Shown: positions 35,895 to 47,940 of the stretch, piece by piece | How positions within the stretch are numbered: the first letter of the stretch is position 1 | Layout of the letters: each line of letters begins with the position of its first letter | Assembly: GCA_015680685.1 (NCBI GenBank) | Contig: MNCI01014916.1 | Location: 127,891-191,890, forward strand | Length of the DNA stretch: 64,000 bases | Direction: 5' to 3' | Origin: Gnetum montanum | Taxonomy: Eukaryota > Streptophyta > Gnetopsida > Gnetales > Gnetaceae | Notes under the pieces: model-generated | What the model saw: only the letters and a program-made list of their open reading frames with translations | What the model was told of the DNA's origin: nothing | The model's database searches: none | Made by a program: the position numbers and the translations under genes

Positions 35895-36085
35895 GAATAG
35901 CCAGTTTTAGGCTTAGCAGGCCGTAGTGGTAGTTTAAGGCCATTCCGGGCCATCATTAGTTTTAGGCCATTTCGGGCCATTGCGGAGATGTGGGGTAAAT
36001 AATTTTGTCAATTTTAGGCCTTAGTGGGCCATTGTGTAATGTAAACAGAAAATTTTGCCAGTTTTACGCCTTAGCGGGCCATAAC
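35895..36085. repeat. Hairpin array C3 (between ASG and protease)
   Basis: Four to five units of 'GTTTTAGGCCTTAGCGGGCCAT' type, arms GGCC and GGCC with a six-base loop, spaced about 35-60 bp. It begins about 130 bp after the ASG stop. Arm sequence GGCC matches arrays B3 and D3 but differs from arrays C1 and C2 (GGTC/GACC). Confidence 0.85.
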
Positions 36086-36229
36086 GTCATGCAAATGGAG
36101 GACATGTGATCAGTTTTTAAAAAACGTTAGACGCTTAGCGTAGTTGAATGAATGTGAAGAAAACAAGGAATAAATGTATAATGGTGTTAATTAGGTAAAG
36201 AGCAATGGAGTTGCTATGCTACATGAGTA

Positions 36230-37120
36230 ACAATCATCCTCACAGCTGCTTTCTAACCCATCGTGGGTTTGGCGACACGTAAGGCTGAGAGGTTTTATTG
36301 TGGTATTCTTCTACATCATCATCTACCACTTGAAAAGGTAACTCGGCCCATGCAGTTTCATTTTCTGAGCCAGCATCTTGGGCTAGATCTTTTGTCAAAC
36401 ACTTAGTATCGATGAAAATAGGTGTCTCTTCTTAGAGGTTATGAACTTTGATCCCTGCTCCATATCTATGTTATTTATTGCCTCTATGGTCACCTTGTCA
36501 CCATGGATCACTACTTGCCTACCTGCATAAGGTAGATGAATTTCCTAATGTATGGGTGAAGAGATAGCCTTGAGTTGGGCTAACCATGACCTTCCCAAGA
36601 TTAGGTTAAACCCAGACATCTCTTCCACCACGATAAACATTGCGTTTATGGTAAACTAGTCCCCTACCACAAAGTCAACATGAATGGTTCCTTTCACCAC
36701 TACCCACACCCTGATAAATGACTTTAGACATGATGTTGTCATGGGTTTGATTTGGTCTACCAAACCTAGTTTGTCCACTATGTGGTATGGGATGACATTC
36801 ATAGCAGCTTCCTCATCAACGTGTACTCTTCAGATCTTATGTTGGCCAACCCAAATTTTGATGAATAGGGGTTTTGTTGTCACTTGACCCTTTCCAGGGT
36901 CTTTCCTAATGGACTCATCATAGAATGTTAATTGGGATGGTTGTGGTTCTCTAGGTGTAGAAGGAATCATAACTAAATGGATTTCTTTCTCCTCTACCAG
37001 CATGTTCTTGTCAACTGGTATGGATGTTAGCATGTGAACTAGAGCCTCATGGTGTGTGATGGAAGTCATTACTAGGTCGTACAGGCTCAACATTATATTT
37101 TTTTGTTTTAGAGCCTTTTT
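36230..37120 (-). pseudogene. Element C protease domain (retropepsin-like)
   Basis: The minus strand shows VHVDEEAAMNVIPY (normal D-S/T-G lost) at about 36790-36830, then IVVEEMSGFNLILGRSWLAQL and IHLPYAGRQVVIHGDK near 36500-36600. The N-terminal part is open at 36830-37093. The layout equals that of B and D. It is separated from gag by a Pro/Ser/Thr-rich linker and from RT by ASG. Confidence 0.8.
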
Positions 37121-37640
37121 TACCTAAGTAAGAGTGCTTAGGAGGTCATGTCCACCTTCCTATTTTTTACTGCCCTTCTCTTTTTCCATTCATCCTAGAA
37201 GATGAATTTCCCAAGGAGGGGTAGTTTCAGGTTTGGGGTTGGACCCTTTCAGGTGAGGTGGTGATCATCGTACATGCGTAGCGGTGTTAACTTTTGGTGA
37301 TGAGGTGGGCATAGATGTAGAGGTCAAGGGAGTAGGCTTGGAAGGACCTAGGGCGGTACGTTATGTATCTGTTTCACCTATCAAACGCTCTTTCCGTTTC
37401 CTTGAACGATAAGGCTGTGATGCCATGTTATGTTGGTTTTGTGGAATGGGGGTGGTTGAGTGGTTTGGCCCCCTAATGATGAATGGTATTTGATGCGGTA
37501 GTGCAGGTGATGGTGCAGTCTTGATTACAGAAGGTGCAGAGGTGGATGTCCAAGGAGGGACCTTGAGAACAAGCAGTTGCTATAGTGCCTTTTGGCCGTT
37601 GCTAGTGTCAGTGCATTACGCTGAGGCACACAAGCCAAAA
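37121..37640 (-). pseudogene. Element C gag-protease linker
   Basis: Decayed, low-complexity linker region read on the minus strand. No recognisable domain. The corresponding part of B was split by insertion of C. Confidence 0.5.
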
Positions 37641-39929
37641 ATAGTTGCTAAGGTAGTTTGGGATTATTGTCTATGTCAATGGTGTTAATGATGTAGCTGA
37701 CATTGTTGGCATTAAGTGGGTCTATGTAAATGTGCATAGATTGATTCTTGAGGCACACAGGGTTTCTTTCATCTAGAACCAGCTTCCCCTGATCAATCAT
37801 TCTTTGAATGTCATCTTTTAGGGCCAAAGAGTAATCCATGTTGTGACCACAGAGTTGGTGGTAGTCATAGAACTTCTCTAGCCTAAAATTCTTAGGAACT
37901 GGCGGATCACTAGGCATAGCCAAAGAGGGATTCCTAAGGAGCTCACAGTACCGTTGATGCCTTTTGGTTTCCTCCTTTAACATCCATTTGTGCTGAATGT
38001 ACCCCACCCCTAGCAATTTTTTTAGAAGTTCTGAAGGCTTGACTAGTAGCAAGGTGTACTTGGAGCAATCTTTACACTCGAAGCTGGACTTAAGCGAGGT
38101 GGGTGCTTTGGGTGCCGACGTTAAGGGTTGAGTACTGTTACTTGGGTTAGGTGCAGGGTTAGTTGGTGTAGTGGCCACCTTTTTGTTGTTATTGTTGTTG
38201 GGCTTGGATTCATTTTCCACAATGGCCACTGTGGCTATTGCAGCCTTGCCTTTCCCTTTATCCTTCTTTATATACATGTTTTTACATGCAACATAGGCTA
38301 AATCTTTACTTGCCTCGAGTGCATCTTGAATGCTCTTGACCTAGGCAAAAGCTTAACTAAGAGTTCGTGGAGCTAGGTAGTAAAGTTTGGACTTAATAAA
38401 TTCATTTGCTACAACCTTAAATATGGCTAGTAGATGGGCCTCTGCGATAGGTTCACGGATCTCATTCAAGGTAGTGCTCCACCACTATATAAATTTTTGG
38501 ACTGATTCCACTAGATCTTGCTAATGCTCATTAACTGATCTAGTGTAACCTCTGGTTTCAAGTTGTACTTGAAACGAGTTACGAATTGAGTTAGCAGCTC
38601 CTCTAGTGTTGAGATATAAGAGTGTGGGAGTGCACAGTACCAGTCTAAAGCTTTTCCTGTTAGAGACATAGCAAAGACATGGATGATGGTGTATGGCCAT
38701 TGTTGTAGTAGAAGGGACTCAGATCTAAATGTCACAAGATGCGCATTGGGGTCACCCTCCCCATTGTATTTTGTAAAGTGGGGGAGTGGCATCCTGGGAG
38801 GTAATGTGAGCATGGGGACTGCCAAGCTGATGGGATCATCATGGTAGAAATCCATAACTTGTACTATGTCAGAACTGGCAGCTTTCAGGCACTTAATTTC
38901 CTTAGTAAGGGTCTGGATAAGTTGGAATGCTTGGTCTAGACCTGGGGATGAAGCATATGGTTGTAAGGTTGCAGGGGAAAACATCGTTTGTGGCGCAATA
39001 AAGGCTATGGCTTGGGTCATAGGAGGGGCCCTTGGGGCTACCATTGCAACAGGTGTTGCTTGTGTGGTCCACCACCCAATGGGTGGTGCTGCTAGGGCAA
39101 TGGCTACCAGTGGTGCTGTGGGCTTGGTTATTTGCATGATCGATGGAATGGGCCACAATCTCATGCTTGGTCATGATACCTATGGGACTTGGTATGTTTG
39201 CTGGTGAGGGTGCTATGACATCTGGTGGGGCTACGAGAGTTGGGGTCCATCATGTGGTTAGGGCTAGACCTACCACTAATGATGGAATAGATGAAAATGA
39301 TGAGATAGGGGTAGAGGCTCCATGCAACTGTGAAGTAGACGTAGTGTATATGTAGGGAATCATGGGCATAACTGGCATTTGGTATGAGGATGGGACAGAA
39401 TGGGGGGGAAAGTGCCTAGGTATGAAACTGAGGGAGGTGCTTATTGATACACTAAGGATGCGGGATGTCCCCCCATTATTGATGAAAGCATGGATTGAGG
39501 TAGGTTTGTGGTGATCGTAAAGGGAGTCATCATGGAAAGGGGGTTTGACTTGAAGGCCATGGCAAAAGGGATAGTCACAGGGTAAGTTTGACCATCCCCC
39601 TCGAACTGGGAGTCCATATCTTCCTGCCTGTCCTAGAATGCTTCATCATAATGGGATAGTATGTTCCACTCCCTAGGCTTACTAACTTGTAGCAGTTGAT
39701 CAAAGATCCACTAATATGTCTCCATCAGGGGGACAACAACGTTGGGGTTGGGAACAAACTCTCTCCCGTTCCAGTAAAGAAACTCAAAACTACATTTTTG
39801 CTTGAGTTCTTGATGATCCAGGGGCAGATCTGCCTAGATCTTTGTGCAGATAAAGTCGTAATGCTCTACGACTTGTGCCAAGGACTCGGGTGACAAATGT
39901 CAAATCCTAAGGGACTGGCATGGTGCCAT
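37641..39929 (-). pseudogene. Element C gag
   Basis: The likely start Met is at 39929 (MAPCQSLRI), supported by the B homologue MAKPRQILW. The retrotransposon gag core is open at 38511-39164: MPLPHFTKYNGEGDP, AMSLTGKALDWYCALP, LEELLTQFVTRFKYN. The second part is open at 37648-38277 and has a decayed zinc-knuckle-like motif, YDYHQLCGHNMDYSLALKDD, where two Cys have become Tyr and Ser. It forms the particle protein in an active element. The two parts are now in different frames. Confidence 0.87.
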
Positions 39930-40245
39930 CACCAGGCTAGGTGGCTGCTCAACACCCATGGTGGTTTGGGCTGAGAAAGGAGCCTCAAAGCTCATGGTGG
40001 AAACAATGGTCATTGTTGGAACCATGTTGTGTAGTGAAAAAGGGAAAATCGCAAACTAGGAAACATGAAAATCAAGAGGAGATCAAAGGCTTTTCATCTT
40101 GCAGGGTTCCAAAGGAACCATCATTGCGACCAGCCTATACCACACAGTGCGTAAACAACTGCAAGGATGTGATGTTTATGCTGATGAGTGCCATGGTATA
40201 GAGAGCGTGTAGGACTACCTAGAGATGCAAAAAAAGGCACCAAAA
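39930..40245. other. Element C 5' leader
   Basis: About 315 bp between the primer binding site and the gag start. No coding signal; the plus-strand open stretch at 39941-40201 is not conserved in B. Confidence 0.5.
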
Positions 40246-40264
40246 GGCCCTCCTTCTAGCTCCA
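40246..40264 (-). promoter_or_regulatory. Element C primer binding site
   Basis: The minus strand reads TGGAGCTAGAAGGAGGGCC, five bases inside the 5' LTR end, followed by a pyrimidine-free purine run. The B site is TGGTGTTAGAAGGAAGGCC. The consensus would be TGG-N-GYTAGAAGGARGGCC. I cannot name the tRNA from memory. Confidence 0.65.
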
Positions 40265-40269
40265 AAAAC

Positions 40270-42063
40270 TATTGCGATAGAAAACATTGGTGGCTGGAAA
40301 CATCAAAAGGTCTTCAGGTGAAATAGTTTAAAACCCAGATTTGCGCAAGGGCCATGCTAGATAAAATGGAAGCAGGGCACCCTGAACAGTCTGATCGATT
40401 AGACAAAGAATTAATCGGTGTAACTTAACCTTACATGAACATTATTTTGAATGTTAAATACGTGAGGTAAAATCGATAATCAATAAATGTAGGAATGAAG
40501 GAAATAATTCCAAATAGAAATAATAATAAAGAGATAATAGAATAAACTCAAGTAAGAAAATGCACAACCCCAAGATCATGGGTTTGATTCTTTGCCTTGT
40601 TTTGAAAGATGTATAACAAGTTATACAATGTCGGAGGTGCATAGAGAATTCAAAAGTAACTAGAATACTCTAGGGAAAATGCCAACTATGTCTTCTAGGA
40701 GCCAACTTAAAGGCCAACTACAGCAAAAAGCCAACTCTATTTGCTGAGGGCTCAATCAAGGAGCTAACCAGTCAATGCAAAATGCCAACAAGCCAACTAC
40801 TCTTCTCAATGTGAAATGCCAACTCTTTAGATGAAAAATGCCAACTAGAAAAGCAAACCTGAAAATGCCAATGCCAAAAATGCCAACCCTTTGAGCGTTG
40901 TTCATCAGGGTATTTATAGGGCTAGGAGCAAGAAAAATATGAGGCCTAGATGCCACGTGTCCTAGAACCCACAAGATGCTAACGTGCATGCACCATGTGG
41001 GTGTGCTATGCCGATTGTGAACTTTGCTATGCTGTAACCATGCTGTCAAAATTGCACATGTTGGAATCCAGTGTGCTAACAATGCAAGGAAAAATGGATT
41101 CTCCATCCCAGGGCTACGTCTTCCCTATCCTTATGAACAAGATCAAGTGTAGCGACAAATTTTGAGGGATGGACTAAGGGGTCTGTCAAAGTGGAACAAA
41201 GTCAGTGATCACGGTGAGCTTAGTTATTTCTAACAAGATGTAGAGCTAGCTGAAGATGTCTTGATGCCTCTATCAACTTTGCATCATTTACACTACCTAC
41301 CACATTGACATAGCGTAGCCACCAGTTTAAATAGGAAACTTGTGTTGGAGTCAATAGCATTTGCTGGAAGCCTTGGCACACACCAGGTTCATCTTTGGAG
41401 CATTTTATTGATTTGCATCTTTGCTACGCTATGCTACGCTACATAGCATAGCATAGCATAGTAGCCAATGTAACATGCATTTCTGTCAAAATTGTGGGAT
41501 TTCACAAGAAAAATTTTCTTGTAGTTCAAGGGCTAATTGACACAGGGCAGTTTTGGAAGCCAAAATGCTATTAGATGTAGTCCTTTTGCCAAAATGGCTT
41601 GGCAAAGGAGTATTTGCATGTTTTTCCATTGCTATGCTATCTAGCATAGCATAGTATAGCTCCCTATGTTGGCCGAATTCTGACTTTGCCTTGCATGAAC
41701 ATCTTGCCAAAACTTGTATTTGGATGCTTGATTAATTTTTTGAAGGCTTGCTATGCTGCGCAACATAGCAGAATTCTCTACTAGAGAACTTATCAAAGTG
41801 TTTTTCTCATCCCAAACACTCTTGGGAACTCCTAGCATGGTTTCTGAGTAGACTATCAGCCAGGTGAATTGTCCAAGTGGGCAGGCTAGAGAGTCCATCA
41901 GGCCTGTCAGCTTTGGAGATAGAAAACTTGCCGGACTAGATAGTCTAACCTCAATGCTTACATTTTCCTATCAAACTATCATGACGCTACACTTGTGGAA
42001 GTCCTTTCCTAAATTCCAAAACCCTGGTGAAGCAAGAGGACCTCAAAATTATATGGTATTTCA
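40270..42063 (-). repeat. Element C 5' LTR
   Basis: Pairs with 23294-25127. Starts TATTGCGATAG (terminal TG mutated to TA) and ends GGTATTTCA, followed by the GAGGG duplication at 42064-42068. TATA box on minus at 40911-40919. The AATAAA of the other copy is mutated here. A dense C-type palindrome lies at about 41420-41462 (gctacgctatgctacgctac facing atagcatagcatag). Confidence 0.93.
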
Positions 42064-44205
42064 GAGGGGGCCCCTATGTTGCCAAAGGGTACATGGACCT
42101 TGAATGGCCACTACACTGACTCTAGGTTGTCATCAACATTGATGGCATTGATGATGTACCCTACATCATCTACATTTAGAGGGTTTTTGTATACTCTCAT
42201 TGATTCTTTTTGATACCTCACTAGGTTGGTAGCATCAAGCACCAACTCACCTCTGTCAATCATCCATTGTAGATCATCCTACAGGGCCATGCAAAAGTCA
42301 ATGTTGTGCCTAGGCAACTAGTCATAGTAACAAAACCTATCTAGCTTAAACTGTTTTGGCGTCAGTGGCTCATTCAAGGCTACTAGCACAAGGTTTCTCA
42401 AGATCTCATAGTATCTATGATGTCTCTTGCAAGCATCCTTGAACATCTACTTGTACTAAATGCATCCAGCCTTGAGTAGTTGGTCTAGGAGTTCTGAAGG
42501 TTTAACAGGTAATAGCGTATATTTTGTGCAGTCTTTGCACCCAAAGCTAGGCCTTAGAGCCACTTTCATTGTTGCCACCAATGATGTAGGATGGTTGGTT
42601 GTTGTGCTAGAGCTGGTAGTTTTATTGTTGGCAGAGGCCTTGGGTGGCCTAGCTATTAACTTTGGATTTTGGCCATAGTTTCCACAATTGTAGTTTGTTA
42701 TCCCTTGTCCTTATCCTTCTTAGCATGCAAGTTCTTATAGGCCATATAGGTCAAGTCCTTACTATATTTTTCCATGTCTTGTATGATCTTTATTTAGGCA
42801 AAGGCCTAGCTTAGGGACTACAAGGCTAGATAGTAAAACTTTGACTTGCTAAAGTCATTAACTACACCCTTGAAGATGGCCAACAAGTGCATCACTACTA
42901 TAGGGTTGAAAATTTCATTTAGTGATGTGCTCTAGCATTGAATAAATTTCTTCATGGGCTCTAGATGTTCCTACTTGATTTTCATGAGCTAGTCAATGAT
43001 GGTTTCTAGCTTCTAGTTGTACTTGAAGTGCATGATGAATTTACTTAATAGATCCTCCAAAGAAGAGGCTCTAGGTAATGCTTGGTACTAGTTGAGTGTC
43101 TTGCAAGTAAGTGACATGGTGAAGACACATATGATGGTGTGTGTTCATGCTTACATTAGTAAACATTCGGATCAGAAGGTCACCAAATGTGTGTTTGGAT
43201 TCCCTTCACTGTTGTACTTGGTGAAGTGAGGAAGCAGGATCCCCATTGGGAGAGTCAGTGGTGGAACAATAGGACTTATGGGATCATCCTAGTAAAATTC
43301 CATCACATGAACCATTTCAAAGTAGGCAACCTTAAGATTCTTGACCTCTTCTATTAAGGTTTGGATTAGCTAGAATGCCTGATCCAAGCCTTGAGATGTA
43401 GTAGTGGGCTGCATCAATTTTGCTACCCACTATGCTAGTTGGATGGTCTATGACTTGGTTGCAAGTTGTGGGGCCACATGCGATGCTTATTGCATTGGTT
43501 GTAACATAGGCACAATGGCTAGGGCCCATCAAGCATGTGTGGGTTGGACAACCATGGAGGGTTCTAATGAGACAAGTAGGGCATAAGACACTTCAGTTGT
43601 TTGTGGCTAAGAGATATGCATAATGTGCACATAGGATTGTGTGGACATGATGGTTACTAGTAGGGATGATTGAGTGGGATATGAAAATGCTAGAAAGGTA
43701 AGCTAACTGGAGGTACTACATTTTGGTGTGTGTACTATGTTTGATGGGTTGCCACCACAGGATTTGACTTGCGAGATGACACTGGGGCTATAACTCTCTT
43801 AAGGAAGAAAGGTGGATGGGACTATGGGAAGACCAAACCAGGGGTTGTCCATTGGAAGGAGGTATGGAAGGAGTCCTCATCCTCTAAATGAGCTTTGATA
43901 ACATCCTAATCTTCTTGCAAAGGCTCCTCATAATTTGTCCCTACTTCACGCTCACTCGTTCGGATGAGCTGGGCTAGGATCCACTAGTAGGGTTCAATAA
44001 GCAAGATGAAGTTAATGGAGGAAGGGAAGTACTCTCATCCATTTCGATGGATGAGATCATACCCCTACTTAGCTTTCATCTCTGTGTGGTCTATGAATAG
44101 GTCCACTTGAAGCTTCATGTAGATGAAATTATACTACTCATCATTGAGTGTCGTGTACTTAGGATCCTGGTTGTGCAACCAAAGGATTTGCCTAGGCTTC
44201 GCCAT
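42064..44205 (-). pseudogene. Element B gag
   Basis: Resumes B after C (the first five bases are the right target duplication). The start Met at 44205 gives MAKPRQILWLHNQDPKY. The core region near 43000-43300 matches the C gag core (KYNSEGNPNT, the WY/L..F pattern), and the zinc-knuckle region with LQDDLQWMIDRGEL lies near 42240-42330. It is more decayed than C gag, with many stops, and no open part exceeds 75 codons. Confidence 0.8.
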
Positions 44206-44726
44206 GGTAGGACTGGTAGGGTGGTCAACCTTGTTTTCTTATTGAGTAGGCAGAATAGTTAGTGTGCTCAAAATGGATGCCAAAGGTTTTTTTGAATTCA
44301 TGTTGCTAATTAAAATTTATATAAGAAACAAATAAATCTAGAAATTACAGAAAAATGGCTATGTCTGAAGACTCTAGAAAAATGACTAACTCTAGAGAAA
44401 ATGGCTAAGTTTGGAAATTGCAAAAAAATAGCTAAGTTTGGAGACTACACTCTCTACACTGAGAGCTAACTATGCTCTCTACTAAGAGCATATAATTTAG
44501 CTAAGTATAGGAATGTGTGTTTTAGGGTTGCTATGTGAGGTTCTAGGGGAACCAACAGTCTACACCAACTGATTTGTAGATAGTGCCTACACTAGCCTAA
44601 GATCTAGCTATCACTAAATGTACAGGTCCATAGGGGTGTTGGGTCTATGCTAGCCTGAGGTTAGCAATGGTGATGTAGAGAGCACATGAGAAAACTACCA
44701 ATAGAGTTAGAAGAAGGAAATGGATT
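44206..44726. other. Element B 5' leader
   Basis: Noncoding. It includes B-type dyad words at 44445-44500 (gactacactctct, actatgctctct) like those in the B LTR. Confidence 0.5.
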
Positions 44727-44745
44727 GGCCTTCCTTCTAACACCA
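44727..44745 (-). promoter_or_regulatory. Element B primer binding site
   Basis: The minus strand reads TGGTGTTAGAAGGAAGGCC just inside the 5' LTR end, matching the C site at 15 of 19 bases. Two of the differences involve possible CpG decay of an original TGGCGCTAG. Confidence 0.65.
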
Positions 44746-44751
44746 AAAAAC

Positions 44752-46389
44752 TATAATGACTGAAAATGTTGATAGTTGGAATGAAACATCAAGAGGTTTG
44801 TAGATGCATAGCTTTAATCTTGAATCCATGTGAGGACCTACTGGAGGTAGAGACAAGGTGCCTAGAATAATCTTATTGATCGAATGGGGACTTATATAAT
44901 ACAATGCCAAACTTTGCTAAGTGTTTGCACAATGTTCATAGTGTAAGCAGGGGTGAGCGTAGTCTAGGTTTTTGGTGCAAAACATGGGTTTCAATGCATG
45001 GTTATGTGTGGAAATAACCAAAAATACAAGTAAAATGCCAAAATGTGAGTAAAAATTCTAAAAAAATGCATAGGGAAGAGAGTGAGAGAGAAAGCAGCAT
45101 CACTTCAAATAGGATTGAGCATAGTTAACCTCAAAAGGGGTGAGAAGGTATGCAATGTACAATAAGTATAGTGGATAGTATAGTCACAATCTTAGGGTGT
45201 CTAGGTTGCAAAAAATAATGTCTATCATGGTGTTTGTGCCTACTGGGTTGGTTGCCATCATGTGTAGTGGACTATGATGGTCTACAAAATCTTGTAGTGG
45301 GATATAGTGGTGTGCAACTTTGCCTCTCCAAAATGCTAAATGCACTCCAAAAATGTGAAATGCCAGGAATGCCAAATTTCATGTTTGCCAACCCCTATAA
45401 TGTAGAGGGCAAGGGTATTTATAGGGCTAGGTTTCTCACAAAATGTAGATCAATCACCACATGGCAATGGGATTGTTGTTATGCTCTGGTGTGCTCCAAT
45501 CTACTCTACTAGACTACCAAATTACAACTACGCTACCAACTACATGTGCATGTGCTAAAAAGATTTCAATGTACCTAAAAAATATGACTTTGGAGACTAC
45601 GCTCCAAGACTACATTATCCATTATCTCAAGGGGGTTGAGCATAGTTACAATTTTGGGATAAAAAGGGGTACAAGAAAGATGCATTTTTGCTAACTACGC
45701 TTTCTAGAGGTGTGTTGGAGCTAAGCTAAATGTGGGTGCTACATTGTGGAGGCCTTTGGACACTATTCTAGCTAACTATGCTTGACTACATCCTAGTTTG
45801 GGGAAGAGTGTAGTCCAACACTTAGAAGGCTCTATGTTGACTACGCTCTTCATGGAAGGATGACTACACTCCCAACTAGGATCAAGCACAATCTCAGCAC
45901 TTGGGAAATTCTTGCAAAATATCAACTCCATTTGACTATGCTTGATTATGTTCTAGTCTCAACACTTAGAAAAATTTCTACCAAACTATTTCCTCCATGC
46001 CAACTATGCTTGACTATGCTCTAGTGTAGTGGACAACATAGTCTTAGCACTTAGAAAACTCTGCAACTGCTAGCTTAACACTTAGAAAAATTTGAAAAAT
46101 TTTCCTTTAGTATTGACTACACTCTCTACTGAGTTGGCTATGCTCCAGTGCAATGGAAAGCATGTCCCAAAAATTAGAGAAATTTGTAGCTTCTTGCTTC
46201 ATAATAATACTTAGGCAAAATTGCAAGAAAATCTATCAGTCTTTGGAACTAACTACACTCTCCCACTGGTTGACTATGCTTTGGGATAGTGGAGAGTATA
46301 GTCCTAGCACTTAGAAAAAATTTTCCTTGTGTTGACACCTAGACAAACTCATAGTTGAGAAGCTATAGCCCAAATTTGGTGGTGTTTCA
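44752..46389 (-). repeat. Element B 5' LTR
   Basis: Pairs with 8280-9939. Starts TATAATGACTG and ends GGTGTTTCA. It keeps the minus TATA box (plus TATTTATAG, 45416-45424) that the 3' copy has lost. It contains repeated 'aacacttagaaaa' words and GACTATGCTC dyads from 45780 to 46310. Confidence 0.92.
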
Positions 46390-46899
46390 TGAACTACACT
46401 GGGATCTATTGGAATCTATTAAAATCAAGATGACTACACTAGCCAAACTACATCTTTTGTAAATTCATGATGACTATCTTGGCCATGCTTCCACCATTGA
46501 AAAATGTTATGGATACACTGGTAATTAATCAAAAAATGAAAAACCTAACAACATCAACATTTCTCTTGTAGCTACGCTAGGCTTTGTGGTGACTACACTA
46601 GGTGTTGATGGGAAAAATGAAAACTCAACATCATATACATTTGTGGTAGGTTGTTCCAGCATAGTTGAAGCTATACCTCTACAAAAACCCATGAAAACCC
46701 CATATATAGACATAACAACACTTTTCCACTTGGAAAGTAAGGCAGTAACAACTTATGAGGCATTTTTCAGCTCCAACAAGTTAAACTATGTAAGATTATA
46801 GCTCTTGAACTACTAACCGTATATTTACAATGAAATCTTGCCTCAAGTTGAATGGTGAAGATTACAGGTTACAACATGTATTTTTTTGGTGGTGTTTCA
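46390..46899 (-). repeat. Element D 3' LTR, right part
   Basis: Ends GGTGTTTCA exactly like B and C, followed by the polypurine tract. It contains D-type words (gactacactag, gctacgctagg) at 46425-46440 and 46570-46600. A minus TATA-like box CTATATAT lies at 46702-46709. It continues the fragment at 7429-8279; B sits between them. Confidence 0.75.
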
Positions 46900-46913
46900 T
46901 TTGTCCCTCTTTG
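46900..46913 (-). promoter_or_regulatory. Element D polypurine tract
   Basis: The minus strand reads CAAAGAGGGACAAA before the LTR start TGAAACACC; compare CAAAGAGGGGCCAG in C. Confidence 0.75.
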
Positions 46914-47940
46914 TTGATGTTTGGAGGATTTACCAAAGAGATATTGACAAAGAATATACAACACCATTGCAAGCCCATCACCAACATCTCATCTCCATAC
47001 TTGATCCTATAGTGTTGAACCATGCCAAAGAGTGCTCATGATAATGGAATAAGGTTATGATGAGATGGTAAACTTTGTAGGTCATATTTGATCACAATGT
47101 CTAATAATGAGTTCTATAGGTTGACATCATGGCTATGATATGGCACTGACATTTTGAATAATTAATTAAGGTTTTTCACTTCATGCTTTGAAATGTTGTT
47201 CACTTGGTAATGTGTTTGAGGAACCAACATCTAGCTCCAAGGTTTCTTTGGCTGTTAGGCTTCCTAGAAATTTTCTTCCCCATTTTTTTTCAAGTGAAAC
47301 CTTTATTGGGTTTTATTACCAAGGCTTGGTTTGATTTGGTTTTCCCGTTAACTGAGATGCGTTACACTTAATGGACTTTATGGTTTTTCCATTGAATTAG
47401 ATGTGTTACATTCAATGAAGGTATAGATAGAGCATGACAAAGGAGATGTCAAATGGCCATAATGCATGAGTGTCAAACATAGGTCACTATCATTATTTAG
47501 GGCAAGGAAGGTTATAATTAAGCTATGGGGTTGGGCTCAAGTAGAGGTAATGATAATGATGTCAAACAAGCACTCTTGATATGGTAGGACAAACTCACCA
47601 AATCTCATGCATCAAGGTCACATTGATGAACTACTACGATAAAGAGTTGTACTTTCGTGATGACTAAATACTTCATCCTACAAGCACAACTCTAAAAGAA
47701 CAACAAAACAAGATAAAATAAATCATGTTGTTACAATATAATGCATAGGGTTACATGACAGAATTAGCAAACTAGGCCACCGAAGATCATAATTATTACA
47801 CCCAAAAGGGATTTGCATATGTTACAAAGTTTTTTAGTCCATTTTTTTTATAGATAGAGCTAGAGAAAAGAATGTGGGATAGCTTGTTATTCATCACTAA
47901 GGTCATGGATGTTGATGTTGATACCTGCCAAGAAGATGTG
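46914..47940. other. Element D 3' spacer with repeated unit
   Basis: Noncoding. The repeated unit of the 3' spacers occurs at 47350-47420 (GAGATGCGTTACACTTAATGGACTTTATGG, then AGATGTGTTACATTCAATG). Unlike B and C, I see no hairpin array between here and the integrase end. Confidence 0.6.

Larger units (their letters stand above)
23294..42063 (-). mobile_element. Element C: best-preserved Tat-like Ty3/gypsy with antisense gene
   Basis: 18,770 bp in all, with LTRs of 1834 and 1794 bp, internal region 25128-40269, and a perfect GAGGG target duplication. It contains a polypurine tract, three hairpin arrays, pol2 (minus), ASG (plus), protease and gag (minus) and a primer binding site. A hand alignment of about 187 bp at the LTR start shows about 35 differences, mostly transitions, so the insertion is old. 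It sits inside the gag-protease linker of B. Confidence 0.92.
8280..46389 (-). mobile_element. Element B: Tat-like Ty3/gypsy with C nested inside
   Basis: A two-LTR element of about 19.3 kb once C is removed. Order on the plus strand: 3' LTR, polypurine tract, spacer, hairpin array, integrase/RNase H/RT, array, ASG (plus), array, protease, [C], gag, primer binding site, 5' LTR. The left flank TTGAC (8275-8279) and right flank TGAAC (46390-46394) agree at three of five bases, so the target duplication is only suggestive. A hand alignment of about 118 bp near the LTR start gave 26 differences, slightly more than for C, as expected for a host of C. Confidence 0.85.

Noticed and set aside
38866-39207. 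Plus-strand open frame of 113 codons over gag
   Set aside because: Shadow of gag, whose minus-strand frame shows the conserved gag core.
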